Source: DASYSA01 sp036003885
GTDB lineage: Bacteria; Acidobacteriota; Blastocatellia; UBA7656
Assembly: GCA_036003885.1 (NCBI GenBank)
Contig: DASYSA010000482.1
Location: 1 to 25,934 of the forward strand
Reading direction: 5' to 3'
DNA length: 25,934 bases
Position 1 is the first letter of the stretch. The number at the start of each line of letters is the position of its first letter. Shown here piece by piece: positions 7,238-15,810 of the stretch. Made by a program: the position numbers and the translations under genes. The notes under the pieces are model-generated. The model saw only the letters and a program-made list of their open reading frames with translations. It made no database searches and was not told where the DNA came from.

Positions 7238-8533
7238 CTAACGGCTTGCCTTGATGTCGTATGCCCACAATGTCCCGTTATCGCGAATGTAAAGCCTCCC
7301 ATTCGCAATCGCCGGATACGTCCACGCTTTCTCCGGCATCGGCCCCAGGCGTCTACGTTTGGGCTGAGCCGGCGGAGTGAATCGACCCTTCTCCCGATAT
7401 GCCTCCGGGTTAGCCTCCATTAACGCGATTTCTCCATTCTCGCCGTGAAGATACAAAAGGCCATCGGCGTAGGCTACCGAACCCCTGCCGATACTCTCGG
7501 CTTGCCATTTCACTTTCCCCGTAGTGAACTCAACCGCGACCGGCCCATCCACGGCCGTGCCGTAAAGATAGTCGCCAACCAGCACCGATCCACCCATGCT
7601 GCACGGAAGTCCGCGCGCGAAGTAGACCTGCTCTGCGGCGACTCCGCCGCCGTCTGACTTTAGACGCACGAGTCCACCTCCGACGCCGTGCGCCCCGCCG
7701 TACACATATTCGTCACGCGCCACCGGAGTCACCATTTGTGCCATACCCTTGACAACCTCCGCGTAGCGCCAGAGGAACTGGCCGGTCTTCGCATCAACTC
7801 CGACTATGCCCTTGCTCAAAAACTGCACGTATTGTTTTCGGTTGCCCGCTTGAACGACGATCGCCGATGCATAGGCCGCGGCGTCGCCACCCGGTACCGC
7901 CGATTTCCAGATGACCGCACCCGTCTTTTTGTTGAGCGCCAATATCGTGGCCTGCGCGCCGCCGGGGGTTACGACAACGACGTCACCATCAACCAACGGA
8001 GACTCTGCATAGGCCCATACGCCCGGCTGGCCGCCGAACTCTTTGCGGATGCTCTTCTGCCATCGAATCTTGCCGCTCCTGGTTTCGAGGCAGGCGAGGT
8101 CACCGTCCGAGCCCAACGCGTAGATGAAGTCTCCATCGACGGTCGGAGTGGACCGGGCCTTCGAGTAAAGGAAGTCAGTCGCGTTGCCTACGTTGCCGAC
8201 GCGCGTTGTCCAGATAGGTGTTCCATCCTGAGTTGAGAGAGCCTGAACAAACTCATTCTCCATGCCACGGTTGCTCATCAGGTAAATCCGCGTTCCGACA
8301 ACCGCCGGCGTTGAATAGCCGTCTCCTATGTCGTCCACTTGCCAGAGCAGTTTCGGTCCCTCCTTCGGCCATTGCTTAAGGAGTCCGCTCTCCTGCGATA
8401 TCCCGTTACGTTCCCGACCTCGCCACTGAGGCCAGTCGGAAGTCGAAGCAGCCATGTTGGCAGACCTCGTAACGGACACGGCTGAGACGGACAAACAAAG
8501 CGCTGCAATGGTAGTTAATAATCGTGACTTCAC
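7238..8533 (-). CDS. Exported PQQ-like beta-propeller protein
   Basis: A 431-aa exported protein. The start is the GTG at 8533, with AAGGAG 6 nt upstream; a longer open frame exists but encodes an unrelated remnant. Residues 1-25 form a Sec signal peptide (basic start, TTIAALCLSVSAVSV core). The mature protein begins near DWPQWRGRERNGIS, the entry motif common to PQQ-like quinoprotein propellers. It then has repeated blades with patterns such as STPAVVGTRIYL, ALNKKTGAVIWK and AVEFTTGKVKWQ, the PQQ_2 type. These proteins are mostly scaffolds or sugar/alcohol-associated periplasmic proteins. I see no dehydrogenase metal site, so enzymatic activity is doubtful. It is a distant paralogue of the propeller at 21069. 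Confidence 0.9.
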   Translation of the reverse strand: MKSRLLTTIAALCLSVSAVSVTRSANMAASTSDWPQWRGRERNGISQESGLLKQWPKEGPKLLWQVDDIGDGYSTPAVVGTRIYLMSNRGMENEFVQALSTQDGTPIWTTRVGNVGNATDFLYSKARSTPTVDGDFIYALGSDGDLACLETRSGKIRWQKSIRKEFGGQPGVWAYAESPLVDGDVVVVTPGGAQATILALNKKTGAVIWKSAVPGGDAAAYASAIVVQAGNRKQYVQFLSKGIVGVDAKTGQFLWRYAEVVKGMAQMVTPVARDEYVYGGAHGVGGGLVRLKSDGGGVAAEQVYFARGLPCSMGGSVLVGDYLYGTAVDGPVAVEFTTGKVKWQAESIGRGSVAYADGLLYLHGENGEIALMEANPEAYREKGRFTPPAQPKRRRLGPMPEKAWTYPAIANGRLYIRDNGTLWAYDIKASR

Positions 8534-8629
8534 TGTACTCTCCTTCAGGCTATTGTAATTGCGTTTGGGTCTTGCTCCATTCGCTGATACGATCAGTTTC
8601 ACTGGATGTTCGATCACGCTGGGCTTTGA

Positions 8630-8797
8630 GTCATTCGGTGTCAGTACATAGAGAGCTACTATCAGCACGACGTCCCCCGCAAAGGTGATCAGATCGTTGG
8701 CAATGCCAACGCGGAATAGTTGCTCAGAGGCGATGGGGTTGTTTGCCTTTGGCGCGGCATTGTTGTGAAGAACAATCCTGGGCCGAATAGCCTCAAA
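8630..8797 (-). pseudogene. DUF4386-like gene remnant
   Basis: Upstream of and in frame with the propeller gene, the minus strand encodes NPIASEQLFRVGIANDLI and then VVLIVALYVL before similarity ends. This matches my memory of the DUF4386 integral membrane family, which has ASE-LFR-GI--DLI and a following VL--ALYVL helix. The segment has a stop directly before it (8798-8800), no start codon of its own, no first transmembrane helix and none of the later helices. It is therefore a fragment cut at both ends. The family assignment is from recalled patterns, not a search. Confidence 0.55.
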
Positions 8798-9081
8798 CTA
8801 CTCTTTGACATCTTTACTCTGTACCTGTTGTCGCCTGTCATAGCAATCGGCGCCGCTTTCTCAATGTACAGGTCTTAGTCGTTGACGTATAGATACTAAA
8901 GTATTGTTCAGGGGTATTGTTTTGGGGTTACAAAGAGGGTAGATGTTCTTTAGATCTCGCGCGGCTTGTGCCGATCGGAGAGCAGTAGTCAACGGAGGCT
9001 CGCACTGTTCAACGCGTAGTCCAGTTCAGCCGCGCGGAACTGCAGGTCAGTACGGCCCCCGATGCTTCGACCGCGGGGGCG
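8798..9081. other. Intergenic stretch with short repeats
   Basis: No credible gene is visible. It contains a near-tandem repeat, GTATTGTTCAGGG (8901-8913) followed at once by GTATTGTTTTGGGG (8914-8927), next to a 12-bp palindrome ATACTAAAGTAT (8893-8904). I cannot tie these to a promoter with confidence. Confidence 0.5.
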
Positions 9082-9363
9082 TTACTCTGGTTTTGTCAGT
9101 TCAAAGCTGACGGTGTAGGAACCACCATCCCCTCTGAAGTCGAGACTCATCTGATGCTTCTTCCTGAAGGCGGCGAGTTTCAGGTCCATCATGCTCAGCC
9201 TCAGCTCGCTTGCCGAGCCGATCTGGTCGTCAAAGTTGGGCGGAAATGTAAAGTTGTATCTGACGATCGTGGTTTCCGCTTCGTTGCGGTGGCGATTGAT
9301 CGCATCGATGCGGATACCATGATATCGATTTAGTAGTCGACGCCGTGAACAATTGATTGTCAC
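9082..9363 (-). pseudogene. Possible gene fragment, unknown family
   Basis: The minus strand is open for 93 codons from a GTG at 9363 that lies 2 nt after the stop of the secreted-protein gene. The amino-acid composition looks protein-like (YNFTFPPNFDD, LRLSMMDLKLAAFRKKH, GSYTVSFELTKPE), not like a shadow frame. No Shine-Dalgarno precedes the GTG and no ATG is suitably placed. It could be a translationally coupled small gene or the 3' remnant of a larger gene. The part of this open frame that continues upstream to 9669 is only the shadow of the secreted-protein gene. A short motif, DQIGSA-E, recurs out of frame at the end of the esterase gene near 13500. Confidence 0.35.
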
Positions 9364-9365
9364 TT

Positions 9366-9911
9366 CTAGTGTTGCCGGTCGGCGGACGGGCTGCCGCCAT
9401 ACACCAATGAAGTTCTCGCCGTCAGGTTGTCGATCACCTCCAGCACCGGCACGCAGGGTGGCGGAACAGATGCCGGGTCGGTGGACGCCACCACTACAAC
9501 GGGGCGGACGTTGAACCGAAGCTGATCTCTCGTGATGAACGCATCGGCGTTGATCTGAAGAGAAGCAGACTGGCCCTGCTGAAGGATCACCACCCGGACG
9601 ATCGGTTGGCCCGCGTTGTTTCGAAGCACGTTGCCGTCCGAATCGACGAAGGTCATCATCACGCGGCAAGGCGACGGAAGAGCAACCACCGGGTTTGGGG
9701 TGTCAGGCTCGGGCGGCGCGGTGAGTCCGATATTGGTTAGGTTTATCCGAGCGGTCTGCCCGCGCGTGATGCCTAAGATGCCAAACAGTGCCGGCCTCTC
9801 TGGGTCCCGCGGTGTGACGGTGCCCTGCGCCCAGGCGCTCGGGCACACGACCACGATCATAAGGAAGGCTACACCGACGAGCACTTTCGATGTTGCACTG
9901 AGAGTTCTCAT
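9366..9911 (-). CDS. Secreted protein of unknown function
   Basis: A 181-aa protein with a clear Sec signal peptide: basic start, hydrophobic core VLVGVAFLMIVVVC, cleavage after AWA at residue 28. The mature part is rich in beta-strand-like segments (RGQTARINLTNIG, CRVMMTFVDSDGNVL, VVILQQGQSASLQINAD) and has two cysteines that could form a disulphide. It ends with an EVIDNLTARTSLV-like strand. I chose the ATG at 9911 because AAGGAG lies 9 nt before it and it opens the signal peptide; the longer frame to 10013 adds unlikely sequence. I recognise no named domain. It resembles anonymous secreted proteins typical of acidobacteria (inference). Confidence 0.8.
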   Translation of the reverse strand: MRTLSATSKVLVGVAFLMIVVVCPSAWAQGTVTPRDPERPALFGILGITRGQTARINLTNIGLTAPPEPDTPNPVVALPSPCRVMMTFVDSDGNVLRNNAGQPIVRVVILQQGQSASLQINADAFITRDQLRFNVRPVVVVASTDPASVPPPCVPVLEVIDNLTARTSLVYGGSPSADRQH

Positions 9912-10280
9912 GGTTTCAGTCTCCTTAAAGAGATAGCGAGTCTTATGCGAGGCGGCCGTGAGGGGGCTACCAGGAACGTTAGAACCTTCAAAAGCCTTCA
10001 GCCGAGGCGCCATGAAATACCCGGGTCGAAGAGCCTCGATCCCTCCGGGATTCCTCTTTGCGCCTTCTGGTTGGTGAAGATGGGGGAGCAGCGGGCATAT
10101 TACTACCGTCAGGATTTGTCCTCTCTACGGCTTGTCAGCTGGCTCAAACTTCAAAAGGTTCAATGTTGTAAGCGGGTGGCATTGTTAGTGGTCTCGCCTT
10201 CATGCGGGACTCCACTCTTCAATGAAACTTGCGGAATGCTCCGGATTGCCGACTGGACCAACTAACCCGCACTTGAAGTT
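9912..10280. other. Divergent intergenic region, no gene seen
   Basis: This stretch separates the leftward secreted-protein gene from the rightward CHAT gene. Open frames crossing it have no ribosome binding site and no protein-like composition. The only regulatory element I can support is the CHAT promoter at its right edge. Confidence 0.6.
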
Positions 10281-10309
10281 TTGACAAGCGGCTGGCCTTG
10301 CGCCATAAT
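10281..10309 (+). promoter_or_regulatory. Sigma-70-like promoter of CHAT gene
   Basis: TTGACA (10281-10286) and CATAAT (10304-10309) are separated by 17 bp: a perfect -35, optimal spacing and a -10 with one mismatch. Transcription would start near 10316, giving a leader of about 57 nt before the ATG at 10373. Confidence 0.75.
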
Positions 10310-10372
10310 GCGGGTACCCACCTCACCATTTTCTGACGACTGTGATTTCTCTGTTTCGATCGAGGTGACCTT

Positions 10373-13300
10373 ATGTCTGGGTCAATCCGTTTCTGGTCGC
10401 GAATGATAGTCGCATTGCTTTGGCTTTCGGCCTTTGGCTCGTACCAGAATCAGGCTCCTGGGCAAACGACGTCAGGTGACGAAGCCCGTATCCGCGAAGT
10501 AGCGAATCAGTTCTTTACGGCGTATGCAGGAAAAGACCTTGAAGGGTTGATGAAGTGGTGGAGCACCAGGTCGCCTGAGATCGACGCCGGCAGAAAAGCG
10601 GCGCAAAGTGCGTTCGGCGATACCGATGCAATCGACTTGAAGCGCCTCGCGGTAGTGAAGGTGACGATCGAAGGCGAGAAGGCTGTGGTGCGGGTGGACG
10701 CCGAGATGCTTGCGGCAGACAAGAAGACGGGCAAGCCCGCGGCCGGTTTTGGCGTGATGCATCGGATGTTGCACTTGATCAAAGAGGAAGGAGAGTGGAG
10801 AGTCTGGAGCGAGTCATCTGCGGAAGCGGAGCTGGCCGCGTCGCTCGTCGCCGCCAGGACCGATGAGGAGCGCGAGAAGTTGCTCGCGAACGACAAAGAC
10901 CTCGTGAATATTGCGCTTCGCACGGCGTTAACGGATCTCGGGAGTCGCCAGAGAGCGCAGAGCAATTTTGTCGAGTCAATTGGCATTTGTCTCCTGGCAC
11001 GCGGGATCGCCGAACGAATTGGCGATAAGCTGGGAATTCTGATTGCGACGCGAGGCGTGGCCATCTCCAATGCGGAACTCAGCAGGTATGACGAGGCACT
11101 GGAGGGTCTTCGTGCCACTCTGGCAGCCGCGGAGGAGCTGGGCAGCAAAACTCAGATCGCAGCGAGCCTGGGGAACATCGGCATTCTTTATCGCAGACTG
11201 GCCAACTACGATCTGGCAATGCAGTACCAGCAGAAGAGTCTTGCGATGGTTGAGGCGCTTGGAGACAAGGCGGCGATTGCGAGAACCTTAACCAACATCG
11301 GAAATGTCTATTATTTTCAGGGCAATTATGCTCAGGCGATGGAGTACCTTCAAAAGAGTTTATCGATCAAAGAGCCGAATGGAGACAAGGCTGACATCGC
11401 CATCTCACTTGGAAGCATTGCGAATGTCTATCTGGCGCTGCATGACTATCCTAAGGCTCTGGAGCATTACCAGCGGGCTCTCAGTGTGGATGAAGAGGCT
11501 GGGAACCGGCTGCAAGTCGCCCAGAATCTCAACAATCTGGCGAGCGTCTACGTCTTTCAGGGCGACTACGACGCGGCAATGCAGCGTTATGAAAAGAGCC
11601 TCTCTTTGTTTGAGGCAATCGGAGACAGGCTTGGGACTTCCGAGGCTCTGCAAAACATTGCCTATGTGTGTAACCGGAAAAGCAATTATCAAAGGGCATT
11701 GCAAACATCGGAGCGTGCGGCTTCGATCGCCAGGGAAGAGGGTTTGCGTGAATTGCTCTGGAAGGCATGCGAGCAGGAGGGGAGAGCCTACTTCGCTTTG
11801 AAGAAGTTCGACGAGGCTCGCCGGGCGTTCGACGAAGCCATCTCCGCCATCGAGGCGCTTCGCGCAGACGTCGCGGGAGGCGAGCAGGAGCAACAGCAAT
11901 TCTTCGCAGACAGAGTCTCGCCGTACGATTCGATTGTTGAGCTGCTCGTCGCCCAAAACAAACCTGAGGAGGCGCTGGCTTACGCGGAGCGAAAGAAGGC
12001 CCGAGCGTTGCTCGACGTGATCAGCAACGGTCGCGTGAGGGTTACAAAAGCAATGACCGCAGATGAGCAGCAGAAAGAGCGCGCTTTCGACGCGAAGCTT
12101 TTTTCGCTCAACTCCCGGATAGCTCGTGAGAGCGCACGAGCCACCCCCGACACCGCGCGGTTAAACAATCTTAAGGCCGACTTGCAAAAGGCGCGCCTGG
12201 AGCGGGACGCCTTCCAGATCGCCCTCTATGCCGCACATCCCGAGTTAAAGGTCAAACGAGGCAAAAGCGAATCGCTGAAACTCGAAGACACCCGAGCGCT
12301 TCTCCCTGATGAGCGTAGTGCGGTGCTTGAGTATGTAGTTACCGAAGAGAAGACTTTCCTGTTCGTGTTATCCCCGGAGCTTTCGGCAACTGGCGGCGCA
12401 GCCAGATCTCAGAACCGGGGTTCGTTTCTTACGGTCTACACGATCCCCGTCAAGCAGGCGGACATTGCTCAACGAGCCGAAGCTTTTCGACAACAACTGG
12501 GACGACGTGATTTTAGATTCGGCAGGGCCGCCGCTGACTTATATGACGTGCTCTTGCGCCCCGCTCGCGCACAGTTAACGAACAAGAGCCTGCTGGTCAT
12601 CGTTCCAGACGACGCACTCTGGCAGCTCCCCTTCCAGGCTTTGCAGCCGGCAGAGAATCGCTTCCTGCTTGAAGATTCAGCAATCTGTTACGCGCCATCG
12701 CTGACCGTGCTCCGGGAAATGGTGAGACTAGAACGACGCGCGAGACCCGACCAGGCGACGCGATCAGACCTGCTTGCACTAGGCAATCCCGCTCTTGGGA
12801 AGCAGACCCTTGAGCGTATCAAGGCCGCCAGTAGAGATGAGAAGCTTGAACCGTTGCCGGAAGCAGAAAGGGAAGTGCGATCCCTCGCTCAGTTATACGG
12901 CAGTGATCGAAGCGAGGTGTTCATCGGTTCGGAAGCGCGCGAGGACCGCTTGAAAGCCGAAGCTGGCAAGTTCGGAGTACTACATCTTGCCACCCACGGC
13001 GTAATAGATGATTCGAGCCCCATGTATTCGCACCTCGTCCTGTCGCAGGCTGACGGGAACACGAACGAAGATGGACTCCTGGAAGCCTGGGAGATGATGA
13101 ACCTTGAATTGAAGGCTGATCTGGTAGTGCTGTCCGCATGTGAGACCGCGCGCGGGCGATTGGCGCAGGGAGAAGGAGTGATCGGGATGTCATGGGCGTT
13201 GTTTGTGGCCGGCTGTCCGACTGTAGTTGTGAGCGAATGGAAAGTCGATTCGGCCAGCACCACACAGTTGATGCTCGAGTTTCACAAGCATCTCCGGAGG

Positions 13301-13438
13301 GCAATGCACGGAGAGAATCACGGGATGAGCGTAGCGAAGTCCCTGCGGGAATCGGCCGTCAAAATGCTCCACTCCGCAGAGTATCATCACCCGTTCTACT
13401 GGGCCGGCTTCGTGGTGATCGGCGCAGGGCTTAATTAG
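10373..13438 (+). CDS. Exported TPR-CHAT protein with NTF2-like domain
   Basis: A 1021-aa protein. Residues 8-28 form an N-terminal hydrophobic segment that should act as a signal peptide or anchor. Residues 35-150 look like an NTF2/SnoaL-like (DUF4440-type) domain. Residues 200-500 hold at least six tetratricopeptide repeats of the 40-residue kind (ASLGNIGILYRRLANYDLA, TLTNIGNVYYFQGNYAQA). A helical linker follows (530-625). The C-terminal CHAT domain (about 640-1021) is a caspase-like cysteine peptidase: His875 in HLATHG and Cys923 in SACET form the dyad, so it should be active. Comparable CHAT proteins cleave partner proteins in response to binding at the TPRs. The substrate is unknown and no obvious target gene is adjacent. 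GAGGTGA precedes the ATG by 4 nt. A near-consensus promoter drives it. Confidence 0.92.
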   Translation: MSGSIRFWSRMIVALLWLSAFGSYQNQAPGQTTSGDEARIREVANQFFTAYAGKDLEGLMKWWSTRSPEIDAGRKAAQSAFGDTDAIDLKRLAVVKVTIEGEKAVVRVDAEMLAADKKTGKPAAGFGVMHRMLHLIKEEGEWRVWSESSAEAELAASLVAARTDEEREKLLANDKDLVNIALRTALTDLGSRQRAQSNFVESIGICLLARGIAERIGDKLGILIATRGVAISNAELSRYDEALEGLRATLAAAEELGSKTQIAASLGNIGILYRRLANYDLAMQYQQKSLAMVEALGDKAAIARTLTNIGNVYYFQGNYAQAMEYLQKSLSIKEPNGDKADIAISLGSIANVYLALHDYPKALEHYQRALSVDEEAGNRLQVAQNLNNLASVYVFQGDYDAAMQRYEKSLSLFEAIGDRLGTSEALQNIAYVCNRKSNYQRALQTSERAASIAREEGLRELLWKACEQEGRAYFALKKFDEARRAFDEAISAIEALRADVAGGEQEQQQFFADRVSPYDSIVELLVAQNKPEEALAYAERKKARALLDVISNGRVRVTKAMTADEQQKERAFDAKLFSLNSRIARESARATPDTARLNNLKADLQKARLERDAFQIALYAAHPELKVKRGKSESLKLEDTRALLPDERSAVLEYVVTEEKTFLFVLSPELSATGGAARSQNRGSFLTVYTIPVKQADIAQRAEAFRQQLGRRDFRFGRAAADLYDVLLRPARAQLTNKSLLVIVPDDALWQLPFQALQPAENRFLLEDSAICYAPSLTVLREMVRLERRARPDQATRSDLLALGNPALGKQTLERIKAASRDEKLEPLPEAEREVRSLAQLYGSDRSEVFIGSEAREDRLKAEAGKFGVLHLATHGVIDDSSPMYSHLVLSQADGNTNEDGLLEAWEMMNLELKADLVVLSACETARGRLAQGEGVIGMSWALFVAGCPTVVVSEWKVDSASTTQLMLEFHKHLRRAMHGENHGMSVAKSLRESAVKMLHSAEYHHPFYWAGFVVIGAGLN

Positions 13439-13477
13439 ATCGCTATTTCTCTGGCTTGAGGTCAAGCGTGCATAGCT

Positions 13478-15487
13478 TCACCTCGCCGGCTGAGCCAATC
13501 TGGTCGGCGGTGCGGACGCAAGCTTGCGGGCCTCGGTAATGCCCGGCCAATTATCGGTGCGGAACGGAACGGCCGGCAGACCGGCGCCATTATAAAGAGT
13601 GGCTTTCGGGAAGGATTGCCACGCGTAACGCGCTGCCTCGGGTTCGGGTACGCTCGGCGACGAGAGGACAATTGCGTCGCCCTCAATCCTGGCATCTGCC
13701 CAGTGCCATTTGTGATCTTTACCGGCAATGGAGAATTCTTCCAGCCTATCGCCCTTGACTACCAAACCGCCGTCAGTGTGATCGAAACGGAGTCTGAGTC
13801 CGCCCGGGAGATGTTCAACTGATTTCAACGTTGGCCCCTGATAAGGAATCGTTTTGCCGTAATGTTTCGCCAGGGCACAGAGCGCCAGGCGTTCCCCGAC
13901 TATTCTTTTGTCGCTCGGATGAATGTTATCGGGATCACCCGTATCAATCGTAACCGCCAGGCCGGAATTATGGACATCGCGAGCGGTGCGAAACTGTGCT
14001 TCGCGCAATTCCGCCCAGGCGTCTTCAACAGGTTGATCACGATGGTGCATGAAGGCGGGAAGACTGACGATATAGAAGGGAAAATCGCCCTGACCGAACA
14101 GCTTCCGCCAATCTGCGATCATTGCGGGAAGCAGCGCCCGATACTGATAAGCTCGCTCGCTGTTCTGTTCGCCTTGATACCAGATCGCGCCTGTTATAGC
14201 GAGCGGGGCAACCGGCTCAATCATTCCCTGATAGAGGACCGAAGGCATGGTGGGCCAATTCTCGAAGCCCAGGGGCTGCGGGTGCGGTGGCCGCGCATCG
14301 ACGCTGATGGCGCCCTTCCATTCGCCCGCGAGCGGGACTACCGTCCCATCGCCGAGAACCAGACGAAGCCCATCGGCGTTGGTCATGAATCCGCCTTGCG
14401 GTTTGGTCTTGAAGACGCGAACGGTCACGATATTCTTGCCAGGTTTTAAGATCCCTTCCTTCACCGGATAGACTCTAGGGTTCTCCACCCAGGCGCTGGC
14501 TCCGACCCAATTACCATTGATGTAGGCGGTATCCATTTTCTCGATGACACCGAGAAAGATTGTCATCCTCCCAGGTGGAAGCGGATCCGGAAGGTTGATG
14601 GCTTTGCGGAACCAGCAAACACTGGGAAAGTCAGCCACTCCCAATTCACGAAAGCCGCCGGGAATTTGCACGTTCTTCCAGGCGGAATCGTCGAGATCAA
14701 CTGTCGCCCAGTTCTTACCCTTCAACCCGATGTCGTAGTCATCGTACCAATGCATCATGAAGTTGCCGTACTCGGTTCCGCCTTTGCCTTTTAGCCGTTG
14801 CATCTCTGCCAACTGCGGCTCAAATTCCTTCAACTGGTGAAGCGCCTCCGGGCTGGTCCAGGCTTCTGCCGGGGAGCCGCCGACGCAATCCGCAATCAGT
14901 CCGATCGGCACATTTATCTCTTCCTGGAGTCTCTGTCCGAAGAAATAAGCAACCGCCGAGAATCCGCCGCTCTCGGCGACGGTCTGAGGCGAACAGATCT
15001 TCCAGGAACCTTGTGGGACCGCAGTTCTTGAATAAGAGACCTTTTGAGAGACGACGTAGAGGCGTATTTCCGGATGATTCGCCGACTTGACCTCATCAGC
15101 GCCATTGCGCGCTCGTGGCAAACCAAACTGCATGTTGGACTGACCGCCGCAGAGCCAAACGTCGCCCACAAGAACTTCATGAAACGTGACCGTCTGGGGT
15201 CCGACAACTTTGATAGTGTAGGGCCCACCTGGTGCGGGCGGCTCAATCTGCAGCTGCCAGCGGCCTTGCGCTCCCGTCACCGTCTTCGCGGTGCGTCCAG
15301 CAATTTCTACATGGACGTTCGCGCCCGGCGTTGACCACCCCCAGATCGTATTGGGTTTTCCACGTTGCAGAACCATGTTGTCGCCGAAGATTGGGCTGAC
15401 AAACGGCAATGAGCCATTATCCGCCGCAGGAACTGTGATGGCGGACAGGAAGAGGAGAGCGAGAATGCAGAGAGAATTAGTTCGCAT
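13478..15487 (-). CDS. Sialate O-acetylesterase-like SGNH hydrolase
   Basis: A 669-aa exported hydrolase of the sialate 9-O-acetylesterase family (SGNH/GDSL), which removes acetyl groups from sugars outside the cytoplasm. Residues 1-22 form a signal peptide. The nucleophile motif GGQSNM (Ser117) is intact, and the second block GDPDNIHPSDK near residue 520 supplies Asp and His. Between them lies a jelly-roll insertion (WATVDLDDSAWKNVQIPGG, about 265-375), typical of long family members. The family end PFRTDNWPGIT is present and is followed by about 20 extra residues. The ATG at 15487 opens the signal peptide; the frame extends to a GTG at 15535 with no ribosome site. The gene converges on the CHAT gene, 39 bp apart. 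It and the pectinacetylesterase-like gene at 16941 suggest polysaccharide deacetylation. Confidence 0.92.
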   Translation of the reverse strand: MRTNSLCILALLFLSAITVPAADNGSLPFVSPIFGDNMVLQRGKPNTIWGWSTPGANVHVEIAGRTAKTVTGAQGRWQLQIEPPAPGGPYTIKVVGPQTVTFHEVLVGDVWLCGGQSNMQFGLPRARNGADEVKSANHPEIRLYVVSQKVSYSRTAVPQGSWKICSPQTVAESGGFSAVAYFFGQRLQEEINVPIGLIADCVGGSPAEAWTSPEALHQLKEFEPQLAEMQRLKGKGGTEYGNFMMHWYDDYDIGLKGKNWATVDLDDSAWKNVQIPGGFRELGVADFPSVCWFRKAINLPDPLPPGRMTIFLGVIEKMDTAYINGNWVGASAWVENPRVYPVKEGILKPGKNIVTVRVFKTKPQGGFMTNADGLRLVLGDGTVVPLAGEWKGAISVDARPPHPQPLGFENWPTMPSVLYQGMIEPVAPLAITGAIWYQGEQNSERAYQYRALLPAMIADWRKLFGQGDFPFYIVSLPAFMHHRDQPVEDAWAELREAQFRTARDVHNSGLAVTIDTGDPDNIHPSDKRIVGERLALCALAKHYGKTIPYQGPTLKSVEHLPGGLRLRFDHTDGGLVVKGDRLEEFSIAGKDHKWHWADARIEGDAIVLSSPSVPEPEAARYAWQSFPKATLYNGAGLPAVPFRTDNWPGITEARKLASAPPTRLAQPAR

Positions 15488-15584
15488 CTGTCGCAGTATG
15501 AAATATCGTTCCGTAGTGTGCAACCAGGTTCTCACCAGTAGGTGCGCGTCACGGTTTCGCGCGACACTCGATGCTTGACCGTGG

Positions 15585-15630
15585 AAAGTGCTTCACCCCT
15601 CTCTGATTAACACCACACTCCAGAGGAGTG
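15585..15630. repeat. Degenerate copy of the 2325-2384 element
   Basis: AAAGTGCTTCAC (15585-15596), then TTAACACC (15607-15614), then a small hairpin CACTCC-AGA-GGAGTG (15616-15630). The same order of AAAGTGCTTCAC, TTAACACC and an inverted repeat occurs at 2325-2384, where the palindrome is longer and perfect. This suggests a dispersed element present in at least two copies. Confidence 0.5.
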
Positions 15631-15779
15631 CACAACCACGTAATGGTTGAATGTTTGTAGCATTCGGAAACGACTGGCCGCGCGTCTATGGCTGCGCCCG
15701 GGAAGTTCTCATTGGCCAGAATTCGCAACGATCAAACCTCGAGCGGATAGACCTTTTCAACGAGAAGAAATCAGTCCGC

Positions 15780-15810
15780 GAGGCCCGGCTACCTCTGGCA
15801 ACCGGGCCTC
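15780..15810 (-). terminator. GC-rich hairpin downstream of small HTH gene
   Basis: GAGGCCCGG (15780-15788) and CCGGGCCTC (15802-15810) form a perfect 9-bp stem with a 13-nt loop. It lies about 77 bp after the stop of the leftward zinc/HTH gene. The minus strand after the stem is only moderately T-rich, so it could be a terminator or another structured RNA. Confidence 0.4.

Noticed and set aside
7688..8236. Rightward open frame of 182 codons
   Set aside because: Antisense shadow of the propeller gene.
9364..9669. N-terminal part of the long open frame containing the 9082 fragment
   Set aside because: This part overlaps the secreted-protein gene in another frame and is Arg/Gly/Pro-rich shadow sequence.
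15780..15810. Possible riboswitch (GGCAACC-like bases in the loop)
   Set aside because: The short match to SAM-riboswitch-like bases is not supported by the rest of the fold or by a suitable downstream gene start.
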